DNA of 64,000 nt from Myxococcales bacterium UBA1203 (GTDB taxonomy: Bacteria > Myxococcota > Myxococcia > Myxococcales > UBA5297): contig DBXV01000023.1 of the NCBI GenBank assembly GCA_002309695.1, positions 82,258 through 146,257 of the forward strand. Reading direction: 5' to 3'. The position numbers and the translations under genes are program-made. The first letter of the stretch is position 1. Every line of letters starts with the position of its first letter. Shown here in pieces: positions 50,120 through 59,313 of the stretch. The notes beneath the pieces were generated by a model. That model had not been told where the DNA came from and did not search any database. It worked only from the letters and a program-made list of their open reading frames with translations.

Positions 50120-51721
50120 TCAGCGGCCCCTGCTGCTCCCCGATGCCTTGTCCTTGTCGCCGCCGCACGCGACGCGCACGTCGAGCTCGAAAATGATTTT
50201 GCTGCCGTCGCGGCTCTTCTGAACCTTGTTGCGCTTGACCTCGCGGAAGCAGGGAACCGCCTCCAGCTGACTGACCAGCCTGTCCACGCCGTCAAAGCCG
50301 CCCGTCTCGCCGCGCAGACTGACCCGCTCCAGCTCGGCCTTCGTCTCTTCCAGCTTCACGTCCGCCTTCTGGGCGCCGTCCACGAGGAAGCCAAAAATGT
50401 CCACGGCAGAGACTGTCGGCAGCTGCGTTCCGGCGGTGCTGTTTCCCTTCAGCATGTTGAGAGCGACGTCGTAATTGCGCTGGCCCTGACCGAACACCTT
50501 CTTGGTCATGGCGAAGAGCTCATCGTCGATGGCCTTCTCGCGCTTCTTCACGTTGCTCCACTCAAGGCCCATGGCCGTGCCCGCCAGCACCGCCAGGACA
50601 AGCGCGAAGATGCCGATGCGCGAGGTTTTGCCTTTGAGGAAATCCATGTCGCCTTTGAATGCCAGAGCGCCCTTGCGCAGGTTGAAGCGATGGCCGCGCA
50701 GACCGCCTGCCCCCTGAAGCGCCAGAGAAACCGCCAGGGCAAAGTGCCGCCCGTCCCCCACAAGCCCCAGCTCCTCCGTTCCCGGAAGCTCCAGCGGCAT
50801 GACCTCAATGCCCAGCTGCTCCGTCAAAAACTGTGAAATTCCAAGGAGATAGCTGGTGCCGCCCGCGAGATGAATCTTCGACGGACTGATGTGGAACCTG
50901 ACCTCGCTGGCCCTCAGCGTCGCCCGGATCTCGCGGACGATGGGCGACAGCGCTTTTGCCAGCGCCCCTCTCGCCTTGACTGCTCCGGCATCCTCAGCGG
51001 CGCCGTCCGCAGGCGGCAAAAGGCTGCCCTCGGTCTTTTTCCAGGCCTCGGCGTCCTCCAGCGACACATCGAAAGCCGCAGCGATGGCCCGGGTCAGGTC
51101 CCTGCCGCCGCCGGGAAAAGTGCGTGCACAAAGGAGATTTCCTCCGGGCTGACACACGCACAGAGAGGTCCGCTCCATGCCGATGTCGAGAATCGCCTGG
51201 GGCTGAGCCGCGTCAGCGTCCGCACCGCCCTTTCGCTTGCCGGAAGCGCTGAACAGATTCTGAAAGGCCAGAGCGCTGCTCGTGACGACGCGCGGGTCCA
51301 ACCCCGCAGTTTTCAGCCCGTCCAGCAGCCCGGCGACCTCCCCGGAGGGCGCACACCCGACGAGAATCTCGCTCTTCCCCTCGTTCACGCTGAGCACCTG
51401 ATGGTCCCAGGCCGTCTCGGCGATGTCATAGGGCAGTGCTGCCTCCACCTCGAAGCCCAGCGTCGCCTCGATGCGCCGCGCGTCTGCGAAGGGCAGGTTC
51501 AGATGCTGGGTGGCCACCGAGGTCCCGGGAACCGAGACGATAATCTGATCCGCGTGGGCCATGCCCGACGCCTTCAGTCCGGCGGCAAGCGCCGTGAAGT
51601 CCAGCTCGCCGTCCCGCGGAAATTCGCCGCGCGCGGACACGCTGAGCCGCCGCAGAGAGCTTTCGAGCAGAACCGCCTTGATGCTGCCGGCCCCGAGGTC
51701 GAGGCCAAGGATGCGTGCCAT
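50120..51721 (-). CDS. gspL: Type II secretion protein L (GspL), PilM-PilN-like
   Basis: 533 residues from ATG 51721 (GGGAGG upstream). An actin-like cytoplasmic region opens ARILGLDLGAGSIKAVLLESSLRRL and contains AILDIGMERTSLCV and HLAGGTSYLLG; one TM (ISRIGIFALVLAVLAGTAMGLEW) sits at about 380. A periplasmic PilN-like part follows, with a coiled-coil-like ADVKLEETKAELERVSLRGETGGFDGVDRLVSQLEAVPCFREVKRNKV. It is longer than typical GspL and has the PilM-style ATPase fold more clearly. It binds GspE in the cytoplasm and GspM in the membrane. Confidence 0.9.
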   Translation of the reverse strand: MARILGLDLGAGSIKAVLLESSLRRLSVSARGEFPRDGELDFTALAAGLKASGMAHADQIIVSVPGTSVATQHLNLPFADARRIEATLGFEVEAALPYDIAETAWDHQVLSVNEGKSEILVGCAPSGEVAGLLDGLKTAGLDPRVVTSSALAFQNLFSASGKRKGGADADAAQPQAILDIGMERTSLCVCQPGGNLLCARTFPGGGRDLTRAIAAAFDVSLEDAEAWKKTEGSLLPPADGAAEDAGAVKARGALAKALSPIVREIRATLRASEVRFHISPSKIHLAGGTSYLLGISQFLTEQLGIEVMPLELPGTEELGLVGDGRHFALAVSLALQGAGGLRGHRFNLRKGALAFKGDMDFLKGKTSRIGIFALVLAVLAGTAMGLEWSNVKKREKAIDDELFAMTKKVFGQGQRNYDVALNMLKGNSTAGTQLPTVSAVDIFGFLVDGAQKADVKLEETKAELERVSLRGETGGFDGVDRLVSQLEAVPCFREVKRNKVQKSRDGSKIIFELDVRVACGGDKDKASGSSRGR

Positions 51722-51823
51722 TGAGTCAAATCCTCCCGGACATCGCCGTCCGGCCATTCATCTCCATCTTCTTCGTCTTCGTCATCTTCGCCCCCCGGGC
51801 CGCCCGTCTTCCCACCGCGGCGC

Positions 51824-53194
51824 TCACTCCTGGCGGAAATAGAGGACCTTCCCCAGGGCCGAATTGCTGCGAATCACCGCCGTGATTTTCTTCTCCACAT
51901 TCCCTGCCTGCCCCGTGGCGTGAATGGTGAAGGTCTCGCTCTTGTCGGTAATCCACTTGTTGTTCTTCGCCTTGAGGGCCGCCTTCACCGGGATGCCGTT
52001 GTTCTCGATGATGCTGACGAACTGGGACGTGCTCATGCCGACGAAGCTGAAAACCTTCGCCTGGGCGATTTCCTGAAGAATGTTCTGCAGCGTCGTCAGG
52101 TCCCGGAGCCGGGCGTCGTTCTCGTCCTCAGCGGCCATGAAGATGTTGAGCAGCATCTGCTCCTGGCTGGCGGTGTTGATGTTCAGGAGCTTGTTCTTGT
52201 CCGGATAGACGGTGATGCGATCCCGGAAGGCCGCCATGAACAGGTCCGTCACGCCGTCCACCATGTAGAGCTCGTCCAGCGTGTCGAAGGAGGCGTTCTT
52301 CGAGCGGTAGCGCAGCGGATAAGCCGACATGTAATTGCGGTTCTCGTCGCTGAAGCCGTCCGGGAACGGGTCGCCTGTGCCGGAAAGATTCAGGGTGGCC
52401 TGCGTTTCGGCGTCATCGATCCAGTCGTGAAGAGCGATGAGCACGTCGTCCGGCTGAAGCTTGACGTTGTGGACATCGGGCCGCTCAAAAACGAACTCGA
52501 AGCGCTCGTCCGCCAGCATCGCCCGCAGCTGAAACATCGGCGCCTGTCCTGAGACTGCCCCCATGTTGAGCCGGTTGATGTTCAGCTTCTGCTCCTCGTC
52601 CTCGATGGAAGCGTTGAAGCAGCCCTCAAAGTCGCCGAACGAGGCCATGGTCCGGCCGCCGCTGTCGTCGCCTGAGGTGCCGCCGGACGAGCCGCTCTTC
52701 CCGAAAAGGCTGCCTCCGGACGCGCCACCGCCCAGGACGAACGTGAGCACGCCGCAGTCGATGGGAACCAGCTCCCAGAGGCGGAAATTGAGCGAGCCGC
52801 TGCCCAGACCCAGCGACTGAAGAATCCCGCCCGCGCCGCTGGCCTGGCTGTCCAGCTGCCTCTGAAACATCAGCACCATGCGGCCCATGTTGACGGCCGA
52901 CTTCGCCAGATACTCCGCCCGCAGTTCGTCCCGTGCATTGGCCGCCAGGCGCAGGTCCACGCTGCTGTTGAACTGAAAATCCACGGCCACCGCCGTCATG
53001 ATGGCGATGGAGGTGACCACGAGGAGCATGGCGATGCCCCGCTCGCGCCGCCGTCCGCGGAATGAGTGAGCGCCTCCCACCGGGCGGTTGAGGAATGCCC
53101 ACAGAGACGCCCAGCGTCCCGCCTTCGGTGCCGCGCCCCCATCGCCGTCGGCCAGGGAAGCCGCCGCCGGTCTGTCATCGGTCAGTTCTGCCAT
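51824..53194 (-). CDS. gspK: Type II secretion minor pseudopilin K (GspK)
   Basis: 456 residues from ATG 53194. A long leader of about 53 residues precedes RERG|IAMLLVVTSIAIMTAVAV; the Glu at +5 of other pilins is absent, as is typical for GspK. The large periplasmic part includes DFEGCFNASIEDEEQKLNINRLN, DVLIALHDWIDDAETQ, YRSKNASFDTLDELYMVDGVT and LLNINTASQEQML, the signature regions of GspK. A Gly/Ser-rich loop (GGGASGGSLFGKSGSSGG) sits near residue 155-180. It caps the pseudopilus tip with GspI and GspJ. Its start lies two bases after the gspJ stop. Confidence 0.92.
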   Translation of the reverse strand: MAELTDDRPAAASLADGDGGAAPKAGRWASLWAFLNRPVGGAHSFRGRRRERGIAMLLVVTSIAIMTAVAVDFQFNSSVDLRLAANARDELRAEYLAKSAVNMGRMVLMFQRQLDSQASGAGGILQSLGLGSGSLNFRLWELVPIDCGVLTFVLGGGASGGSLFGKSGSSGGTSGDDSGGRTMASFGDFEGCFNASIEDEEQKLNINRLNMGAVSGQAPMFQLRAMLADERFEFVFERPDVHNVKLQPDDVLIALHDWIDDAETQATLNLSGTGDPFPDGFSDENRNYMSAYPLRYRSKNASFDTLDELYMVDGVTDLFMAAFRDRITVYPDKNKLLNINTASQEQMLLNIFMAAEDENDARLRDLTTLQNILQEIAQAKVFSFVGMSTSQFVSIIENNGIPVKAALKAKNNKWITDKSETFTIHATGQAGNVEKKITAVIRSNSALGKVLYFRQE

Positions 53195-53196
53195 CG

Positions 53197-53874
53197 TCAC
53201 AGTCCCAGCGCCGTCACCAGGTTGATGCGCGCCTGCGTGACGTACTTCTGCTCCTTGCCCAGCTCGTCCTTGCCCGTCAGTTCGATGAAGACGCGGTCCG
53301 GGAGCTTGTTCGGATATTCGCTGTCCCGCGTGTCCCATTCGCGGACCCACTCGTTCTTCACGTTGTCCCAGTATTGGAAGCGAATCTCTGAGACGTCCGA
53401 AATCAGCGTCTCCCAGCTCTCGCACTCTTTGATTTCCTCGCTGATGACGGGGATTTCGCAGCGCAGAAGCGAGGTCAGGCGCCTCTCCTCCGGGTCCCGG
53501 TCCACCTTGTAGAAAACCACGGACTGGTCGCTCTCCTTGGCGTCCCGGGTCAGCCGCTGATGGCCCAGCATGGTGAACGACAGCGTCTTTTCCTTGCCCT
53601 CGAAGAAGGTGGGCCTGTCCTGGTTATCCCGGAAGCGGCCCGTGTCGTAGTTGTTCGAGAGAAAGGCCATGGAGACTTCGCGGACGAGCCGGCTCATGCC
53701 GCTCCTGAGCTCGCGGTACATGTCCGCCTCCTGCTCGACCACTTCCTTGGCCCGGAAGCCCACGGACATGCTGGAGACGGCGACAAAGCCGATGAAGGAC
53801 GTCACCGCCACAGCCACCATCACCTCCGCCAGAGTGAAGCCGCCCCTGTCTGAACGCGCCGGAATGACTCTCAT
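53197..53874 (-). CDS. gspJ: Type II secretion minor pseudopilin J (GspJ)
   Basis: 225 residues. Prepilin motif RGG|FTLAEVMVAVAVTSFIGFVAVSSMSV with Gly12 before cleavage and Glu17 at +5. The mature part carries long charged loops and ends in IFIELTGKDELGKEQKY-type strands (RVFIELTGKDELG) consistent with GspJ. It overlaps gspI by four bases (ATGA) and gspK follows. It forms the pseudopilus tip with GspI and GspK. Confidence 0.92.
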   Translation of the reverse strand: MRVIPARSDRGGFTLAEVMVAVAVTSFIGFVAVSSMSVGFRAKEVVEQEADMYRELRSGMSRLVREVSMAFLSNNYDTGRFRDNQDRPTFFEGKEKTLSFTMLGHQRLTRDAKESDQSVVFYKVDRDPEERRLTSLLRCEIPVISEEIKECESWETLISDVSEIRFQYWDNVKNEWVREWDTRDSEYPNKLPDRVFIELTGKDELGKEQKYVTQARINLVTALGL

Positions 53875-54650
53875 TTGGTCACCCCGGTGCTCTTGGACAG
53901 GCTGTTGAGCCTGAGCGATTTGCCGGACGAAGACGTGCCGCCCTCCGAGAGGGACTTGATTTTGGAATCCATCTCCTCGGCCGCTGTGTCCGACTGCTTC
54001 TGGTCGGTGCCCTGCCCCAGACTCAGAACGTGCGTGGTGACGCTGAATGAATCCGTCGGATGTTCCTTGTCCTTTCCGCCCCAGCTGACGGTCAGCCGCA
54101 CCTCGCGCAGTGTGTTGCCCATGCTGTCCACCAGAGACTGCAGCTGGCCCGTCAGCGCCCCGCTCAAAAGGCCGCTGCCGCTCAGAGCCGAGCCCACGTC
54201 CGTGGCGATGCCCGAGTTGGACGAGTCGCCGCCGTAGAAACTGGAGTTGGAGAGCATCTGGCCGCTGAGGAACCCGGTGAGCGCGCTGCTGTCATCGCCG
54301 CCAATCCCGATGGACTGGAGCATGTCCGCCACCTGAATTTCCTCGGTCTTGGGCCGGATGATTTCTGCCTTCCAGCGAATGGCCGGGAAGCCTTCCTCGC
54401 TGAAATCGCCGTCCTCTGTCTCGTCGTCCGCGGGCAGCCCCTCGGACTGGAGCTTCTGCTCGATGTCCGACATTTTGCTCCGGGCCAGGAGCGTGGCCAC
54501 CGTCAGCTGCTTGGAATAGGCGTGCATGCTCATGGAACCGGCGTTGATGCCCGCCACGGCCACGATGGACACGGAAAGAATGAGGAGGGCGATCAGCACT
54601 TCGAGGAGCGTGAATCCGGAGCGCCTCGCCTGTCGGGAGCGGCCCTTCAT
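53871..54650 (-). CDS. gspI: Type II secretion minor pseudopilin I (GspI)
   Basis: 259 residues from ATG 54650. Prepilin site RRSG|FTLLEVLIALLILSVSIVAVAGINAG, with Gly12 and Glu17. The family core (HAYSKQLTVATLLARSKMSDIEQKLQ; LREVRLTVSWGGKDKEHPTDSFSVTTHVLSLGQG) is split by a Ser/Gly-rich insertion of about 70 residues (GGDDSSALTGFLSGQ...GSGLLSGALTG), longer than the usual 120-residue GspI; the C-terminal 45 residues are also Ser-rich. The four-base overlaps with gspH and gspJ show tight coupling. Confidence 0.88.
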   Translation of the reverse strand: MKGRSRQARRSGFTLLEVLIALLILSVSIVAVAGINAGSMSMHAYSKQLTVATLLARSKMSDIEQKLQSEGLPADDETEDGDFSEEGFPAIRWKAEIIRPKTEEIQVADMLQSIGIGGDDSSALTGFLSGQMLSNSSFYGGDSSNSGIATDVGSALSGSGLLSGALTGQLQSLVDSMGNTLREVRLTVSWGGKDKEHPTDSFSVTTHVLSLGQGTDQKQSDTAAEEMDSKIKSLSEGGTSSSGKSLRLNSLSKSTGVTK

Positions 54651-55381
54651 TTGGACGGCTCCGCGATGTCGCCGAACTCAACCCGGACCTTTCCCGAGAG
54701 GGGCGAGACGATGAGCGTATAGACGTCGTCGCCCGCATCGTCGCTGACATAGACCTGAGCGCGCTCCGTGTGGCCCTGGGGGAAGAAGTAGATGAACGCC
54801 TCACCCGACGTGTAGCGCTCCGTCTGGCGGGCGGTCCAAACAGCCAGATTGGCCCCTTCAGGCATCTTCCGCGGCTGAATCTCCTCGTCCGTGAAGTCGG
54901 AAAAATCGGCGGCCTTCTCCACCTTCTCCCGGAGAGCCTGCGAGCTGCCCAGAAGCTCGTCCTGGACGGAATAGGTGGTCCGGGAAATCGACCGGTCCTC
55001 TTCCTCGTCAATCTTCCGGCCGTCCCGCGATTTTTCGGGTGTGCCGCTGACGGTGAAGCGCTGCTCTGTGCACTGGGCGGAATAGGACTGCTCATCCAAG
55101 TCGAAGCGCAGGCGGCAGGTCTTCCCGGTGAGCGCGGACTGTCCATAGAGGTAGCGAATGGCACCGGACAGCCGGCCGGCCTCCTCGCGCGCACGGACGC
55201 CGGCCACCGCCTCGATGGACGGAACGGCCACCAGAAGCAGCAGGGCAACGATGAGCAACGCAATCGAAATCTCGATCAGCGTCAGCCCGCGCTGTCCAGG
55301 CGCATTCAGGCGCGCGCCGCCCATCCGTGACCAGGCAGTCAGCCTTCTGGCCCGCAGCGCTCTGGGAGGAAGTCCTGTCAT
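54647..55381 (-). CDS. gspH: Type II secretion minor pseudopilin H (GspH)
   Basis: 244 residues from ATG 55381 (GGAGACGGA upstream; an in-frame ATG six codons earlier is possible). A basic leader of 32 residues precedes QRG|LTLIEISIALLIVALLLLVAVPSI, with Glu37 at +5. A beta-rich domain with TCRLRFDLDEQSYSAQC and AFIYFFPQGHTERAQVYV, VRVEFGDI at the end, fits GspH/FimT. A central charged loop (about 110-170) is longer than usual. It overlaps gspI by four bases. Confidence 0.85.
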   Translation of the reverse strand: MTGLPPRALRARRLTAWSRMGGARLNAPGQRGLTLIEISIALLIVALLLLVAVPSIEAVAGVRAREEAGRLSGAIRYLYGQSALTGKTCRLRFDLDEQSYSAQCTEQRFTVSGTPEKSRDGRKIDEEEDRSISRTTYSVQDELLGSSQALREKVEKAADFSDFTDEEIQPRKMPEGANLAVWTARQTERYTSGEAFIYFFPQGHTERAQVYVSDDAGDDVYTLIVSPLSGKVRVEFGDIAEPSK

Positions 55382-55409
55382 TCCGTCTCCGCCCGCCATC
55401 GAGACCGGC

Positions 55410-55853
55410 TCAGTTCTGCTCCTGGTCCATGGTGTCGCTGCTGATGTCAGCCGCGGTGTCGCTGCCGCCCTGAGCGCCGTCTGAGCCGTAGCTGATGATT
55501 TTGTAGCTGCCGCCCTCGTTCAGATAGACGAAGTCGTTGCCCCAGGCGTCCTTGGGAACGGAGTCCAGCATCTTCTCGGTCACCAGCACCTGCAGCCCTG
55601 CTCCCGTGTCGGGATACTTCCCGTGACGCGTGTAGTAGAGCTTGAGGGCGGGGATGATGCCGCCGCGGATGCTGTTCTTGGTCGTGTCAACCTTGGCGGC
55701 GTCCAGCTGGGGGATGACGGCCACGGCGACCATGCCCATGACCACGCCGATGATGGTGATGGTGACCATGATTTCGATGAGGGTCATGCCGGAGCCCAAT
55801 CGGGCGGCGGCGGTACGGCGCGGCAGGCGGCCGAAACGGCGAATGAGTGTCAT
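55410..55853 (-). CDS. gspG: Type II secretion major pseudopilin (GspG)
   Basis: 147 residues from ATG 55853 (GGAGGCACC upstream). Prepilin site GSG|MTLIEIMVTITIIGVVMGMVAVAVIP with Gly22 and Glu27 at +5, followed by the GspG body: NSIRGGIIPALKLYYTRHGKYPDTGAGLQVLVTE, PKDAWGNDFVYLNEGGSYKIISYGSDGAQGG, the calcium-binding loop region near the end. It builds the periplasmic pseudopilus. It overlaps the 82-residue protein by four bases. Confidence 0.95.
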   Translation of the reverse strand: MTLIRRFGRLPRRTAAARLGSGMTLIEIMVTITIIGVVMGMVAVAVIPQLDAAKVDTTKNSIRGGIIPALKLYYTRHGKYPDTGAGLQVLVTEKMLDSVPKDAWGNDFVYLNEGGSYKIISYGSDGAQGGSDTAADISSDTMDQEQN

Positions 55854-56098
55854 GGTGCCTCCAAAATCCGGGAGCTCTGCCCGGGGATAGAGTTTTCAGC
55901 GGCGGCCGTCCCTGTGTCCGTCCGGGCCAGGGCCGAGCCGCTCGGCAGGGCGAGAAAGCCCAGCGCGAGCAGAAGTGCCGCCAGGGAAAGGACGGCGGCC
56001 AGGGAGAGAGCCCGGACCGCCTTGTCCAGAGGTGAGTCGAAAGAGAGTGCGCTGCTTTTGTCCGCCCGGGACGCAGCCGGAGCCGTTGGCAGGGTCAT
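55850..56098 (-). CDS. Small membrane protein between gspF and gspG
   Basis: 82 residues from ATG 56098, with GGGAGT seven bases upstream. One hydrophobic segment (KAVRALSLAAVLSLAALLLALGFLALP, about residues 26-52) separates a polar N-terminus from a short Ala/Ser/Thr-rich tail. The start lies 15 bases after gspF and the last four bases overlap gspG, so it is a true operon member. I do not recognise it; no pilin motif. It may be an inner-membrane T2SS accessory protein. Confidence 0.7.
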   Translation of the reverse strand: MTLPTAPAASRADKSSALSFDSPLDKAVRALSLAAVLSLAALLLALGFLALPSGSALARTDTGTAAAENSIPGQSSRILEAP

Positions 56099-56113
56099 GG
56101 GAACTCCCGAGGG

Positions 56114-57361
56114 TCAGTGCATCATGGTGTTCAGCTGCAGGAGCGGCATGAGGATGGCAAAGACGATGAAGGCCACCGTGCCGCCCATGCCCACAATCAT
56201 CACCGGCTCCAGAAGCGAGGTGAGGGCGCTGATGCTGACCTCAACTTCGCTGTCGTAGGCGTTGGCGACGTTGTTCAGCATGTCCTCCAGCTGCCCCGAG
56301 CGCTCGCCGATGGCGATCATGTGATAGACGAGCGGCGGAAACTCGCCGGAGCGCCGGAGAGGCGCCGCGATGGACTCGCCCTCGCGGATGGAATCCCGTG
56401 CCTTCTCCACCACATCAGCGATGACCGCGTTGCCGATGATGTTCTGGACGATTTCCATGGCCCCCAGGAGGGGAACGCCGCTCTTGAGCAGCGTGGCCAG
56501 AGTCCGGGCGAAGCGGGAGACGGCCAGCTTGCGGAGGAGCTTGCCGAAGACAGGCAGCTTCAAAGTGAAGGCATCCCACGAATGCCGCCCCTTCTCCGTC
56601 CGCTTCCATCTGCGAAAGATGACGACGAAGAGCGCTGCCCCGCTCAGGAACATCCACCAGTAGTTTTTGGCGAAGTCGGAGATGCCGATGAGCACCCGCG
56701 TGACGAGGGGCAGCGTCAGGTTGTTGGTGGCGAAAATTTTAGTGACGTTGGGCACCACCACCGTCAGCAGGACGCAGAGGATGACGAAGCCCACGAAGAC
56801 CATCAGCGCCGGGTAAATCATCGTGCCGACGACCTTGTTCTTCAGTCGCGACTGGTTCTCCGTGAAGTCAGCCAGGCGGTTCAGCACCACATCGAGGGCG
56901 CCGGAGTGTTCGCCCGCCCGAATCATGTTCACGTAGAGCGTGGAGAAGACCTTGGGGTGCGCGGCCATGGCGTCGGCCAGAGACGAACCCTCGTTCACCT
57001 TGTTCTTCACCTGGCTGATGATGAGCTTGAGGCGGGGATGGTCCAGCTGGTCCTGGAGCGTCGTCAGGCCTTCGACCAGGGTCACGCCGGCACCGATGAG
57101 GACGGCCAGCTGACGTGTCATCACGGCGATGTCGCTGGAGCCGATGCGGCTGCCCACCAGCTTCTGGACGTTGACCTCCCGTCCCCGGAGCGCGCCGCTG
57201 TTGCCCTCTGCGCCGGCGGCGGCCTTCTCGGCCGTCACCTCCGTCAGAAAGATGCCGTCCTTGCGGAGGAGTGCGCGCAGCGTCTTCAGGCTGTCAGCGT
57301 CGCGGACCCCCCGGGTCGGCTTTCCGGCCTCCGTCAGGCCTTTGTATTCGTAAACAGGCAT
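56114..57361 (-). CDS. gspF: Type II secretion inner-membrane platform protein (GspF)
   Basis: 415 residues. Opens MPVYEYKGLTEAGKPTRGVRDADS and has the double GspF/PilC domain with RQLAVLIGAGVTLVEGLTTLQDQ and RFARTLATLLKSGVPLLGAMEIV, each followed by AL(D/E) loops (MIRAGEHSGALDVVL; MIAIGERSGQLEDML). Three membrane helices (YPALMVFVGFVILCVLLTVVVP, NYWWMFLSGAALFVVIF, EPVMIVGMGGTVAFIVFAILMPLLQL). It anchors GspE to the membrane. Confidence 0.95.
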   Translation of the reverse strand: MPVYEYKGLTEAGKPTRGVRDADSLKTLRALLRKDGIFLTEVTAEKAAAGAEGNSGALRGREVNVQKLVGSRIGSSDIAVMTRQLAVLIGAGVTLVEGLTTLQDQLDHPRLKLIISQVKNKVNEGSSLADAMAAHPKVFSTLYVNMIRAGEHSGALDVVLNRLADFTENQSRLKNKVVGTMIYPALMVFVGFVILCVLLTVVVPNVTKIFATNNLTLPLVTRVLIGISDFAKNYWWMFLSGAALFVVIFRRWKRTEKGRHSWDAFTLKLPVFGKLLRKLAVSRFARTLATLLKSGVPLLGAMEIVQNIIGNAVIADVVEKARDSIREGESIAAPLRRSGEFPPLVYHMIAIGERSGQLEDMLNNVANAYDSEVEVSISALTSLLEPVMIVGMGGTVAFIVFAILMPLLQLNTMMH

Positions 57362-57414
57362 CTCGTTTCCTGGACTTCACACGTCTGAGAGCGGCCGCGT
57401 TCAGGCGGCCGGCA

Positions 57415-59232
57415 TCAGGTGTCCTGCTGCGCCACCCACAGCACCTCGGCGATGGTCGTCTCCCCCAGAAGGATTTTTCGCGCTCCGTCCTGAATCAGCG
57501 TGCGCATCCCCTGCTCCACGGCCTTCTTCTTGATGGTGTTGGAGTCCACGTTCTTCAAAATCAGCTGGCGGACCTCGTCGGTGATGGACATCAGCTCGTA
57601 GATGGCCATCCGGCCCTTGTGCCCGGTGCCCTCGCAGGCGTCGCACCCGTGCTCGCTGGCCTTGTAGATGTGGTCCACGCCGGCGGCGGCCAGGTCGCGC
57701 CGCGTCAGACCGACCTTAGCCAGCTCGTCATCGCCCGGCAGATAGGGCACGCGGCACTTGCGGCAGACGCGGCGGACGAGGCGCTGAGCCAGAATGCCTT
57801 CGAGTGAACTGGCCACGAGAAACGGCTCCACGCCCATTTCCACGAGGCGGGTCACGGCGCCGGGCGCATCGTTGGTGTGAACGGTCGAGAAGACGAGGTG
57901 GCCCGTCAGCGATGCCTGAATGGCAATTTCTGCCGTCTCCAGATCGCGGATTTCGCCCACCATGATCACGTCCGGGTCCTGGCGCAGAAAGCTGCGCAGA
58001 GCGCCGGCAAAGGTCAGTCCGATCTTGGGATTCACCGGCGTCTGGCCGATGCCCTGAATCTGGTACTCGACCGGGTCTTCCGCCGTGAGGATGTTGATGT
58101 CCGGCGTGTTGATGCGGCTGAGCGCGGCGTAGAGCGTCGTTGACTTGCCCGACCCCGTGGGGCCCGTGACGAGAATGATGCCGTGGCTCTTGCCAATCAT
58201 CGCCTCCATCATCGCCAGCTGGGCAGCGTCGAAGCCCAGGTCTTCCAGGTTCAGGAGGACGGCGCTCTTGTCCAGAAGACGCATGACGATGCGCTCGCCG
58301 TGGGCCGTTGGGACGGTGGACAGACGAATGTCGATGTCCCGTCCGGCGATTTTGATTCGGATGCGGCCGTCCTGAGGCAGGCGCGTCTCGGCGATGTTCA
58401 GCTGGCCCATGATTTTGACGCGGCTGGCAATGGCCTTCTGGAAGCGCTTCTGCGGCTTGATGATTTCGTGCAACACGCCGTCCTTGCGGAAGCGGACCAC
58501 GACCTCCTTGTCGTAGGGCTCGATGTGGATGTCGCTGACCTTCTCCTTCACGGCGCGCTTCAGGAGCGAGTTGACCAGGCGGATGATGGGCGCCTCGTCG
58601 TCCCCGGCATCCAGAAGGTCCTGCTGTTCCTCAAAATCGTGCGCCAGGTCATCCAGGTCCTCGTCGCCTTCCTTGAGCGCGTCATCCAGCTGCCCGCTGC
58701 TCTCCTGCATGGCCCGGTCGTAGGCGGCATTCAGGGCATCGATGAGCACGCTCTCGGTGACGATGCGGGGCTCCACGGGCACCTTCAGAAGCGTCCGGAT
58801 GTGATCGAGGCTGGCCACGTCCAGAGGGTCGGCCATGGCCACCAGCGCGCACTCCCCTTCCATGCGCACGGGCAGAGTCTTCGTCTGCCGGGAAAAATTG
58901 ATGGGCACGCGCCGAATCAGCTCCAGGTCAATCTGACCGTGGGGCAGCTCGTCGAGAACGGGGATGTCCAGCTGAGCACCCAGCGCCGCAGCCACCTGCC
59001 CGTCGGTTGCCGCTTTCAGCGACACCAGAAGCGCGCCCAGACGCAGCCCCTTTTCCTTCTGGAGAACCAGCGCCTCCTCCAGCTTTTCGGGCGTGATGGC
59101 CTTCTGCGCCACGAGGATTTCGCCGATGGGCAGCCCGGAAAGCCGTTCCGGAGGCAAAGGAACGCTGACGACGGCGGTTCTCTCGGGCGCGAGCTCAGAG
59201 GTGAGGCCGGTAATTTCTTGGTCAGTTGGCAT
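57415..59232 (-). CDS. gspE: Type II secretion ATPase (GspE)
   Basis: 605 residues. N1/N2 domains (PIGEILVAQKAITPEKLEEALVLQKEKGLRLG; DIPVLDELPHGQIDLELIRRVPINF), then the ATPase with the Walker A GPTGSGKSTTLYAAL at about residues 355-363, the Asp box, Walker B FLRQDPDVIMVGEIRDLETAEIA and the His box. A four-cysteine zinc unit (CRKC...CDAC) follows. It powers pseudopilus growth from the cytoplasm. An acidic linker (DDALKEGDEDLDDLAHDFEEQQDLLDAGDDE) before the ATPase core is longer than usual. It lies 53 bases before gspF. Confidence 0.96.
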   Translation of the reverse strand: MPTDQEITGLTSELAPERTAVVSVPLPPERLSGLPIGEILVAQKAITPEKLEEALVLQKEKGLRLGALLVSLKAATDGQVAAALGAQLDIPVLDELPHGQIDLELIRRVPINFSRQTKTLPVRMEGECALVAMADPLDVASLDHIRTLLKVPVEPRIVTESVLIDALNAAYDRAMQESSGQLDDALKEGDEDLDDLAHDFEEQQDLLDAGDDEAPIIRLVNSLLKRAVKEKVSDIHIEPYDKEVVVRFRKDGVLHEIIKPQKRFQKAIASRVKIMGQLNIAETRLPQDGRIRIKIAGRDIDIRLSTVPTAHGERIVMRLLDKSAVLLNLEDLGFDAAQLAMMEAMIGKSHGIILVTGPTGSGKSTTLYAALSRINTPDINILTAEDPVEYQIQGIGQTPVNPKIGLTFAGALRSFLRQDPDVIMVGEIRDLETAEIAIQASLTGHLVFSTVHTNDAPGAVTRLVEMGVEPFLVASSLEGILAQRLVRRVCRKCRVPYLPGDDELAKVGLTRRDLAAAGVDHIYKASEHGCDACEGTGHKGRMAIYELMSITDEVRQLILKNVDSNTIKKKAVEQGMRTLIQDGARKILLGETTIAEVLWVAQQDT

Positions 59233-59313
59233 GGTCAGAGATTCAGAGGTTTCGGAAACAAACAGCCGCGGGCCGATGTGCCCGCAGCCGGCGCGGCGAG
59301 GACTAGCCGCCTG

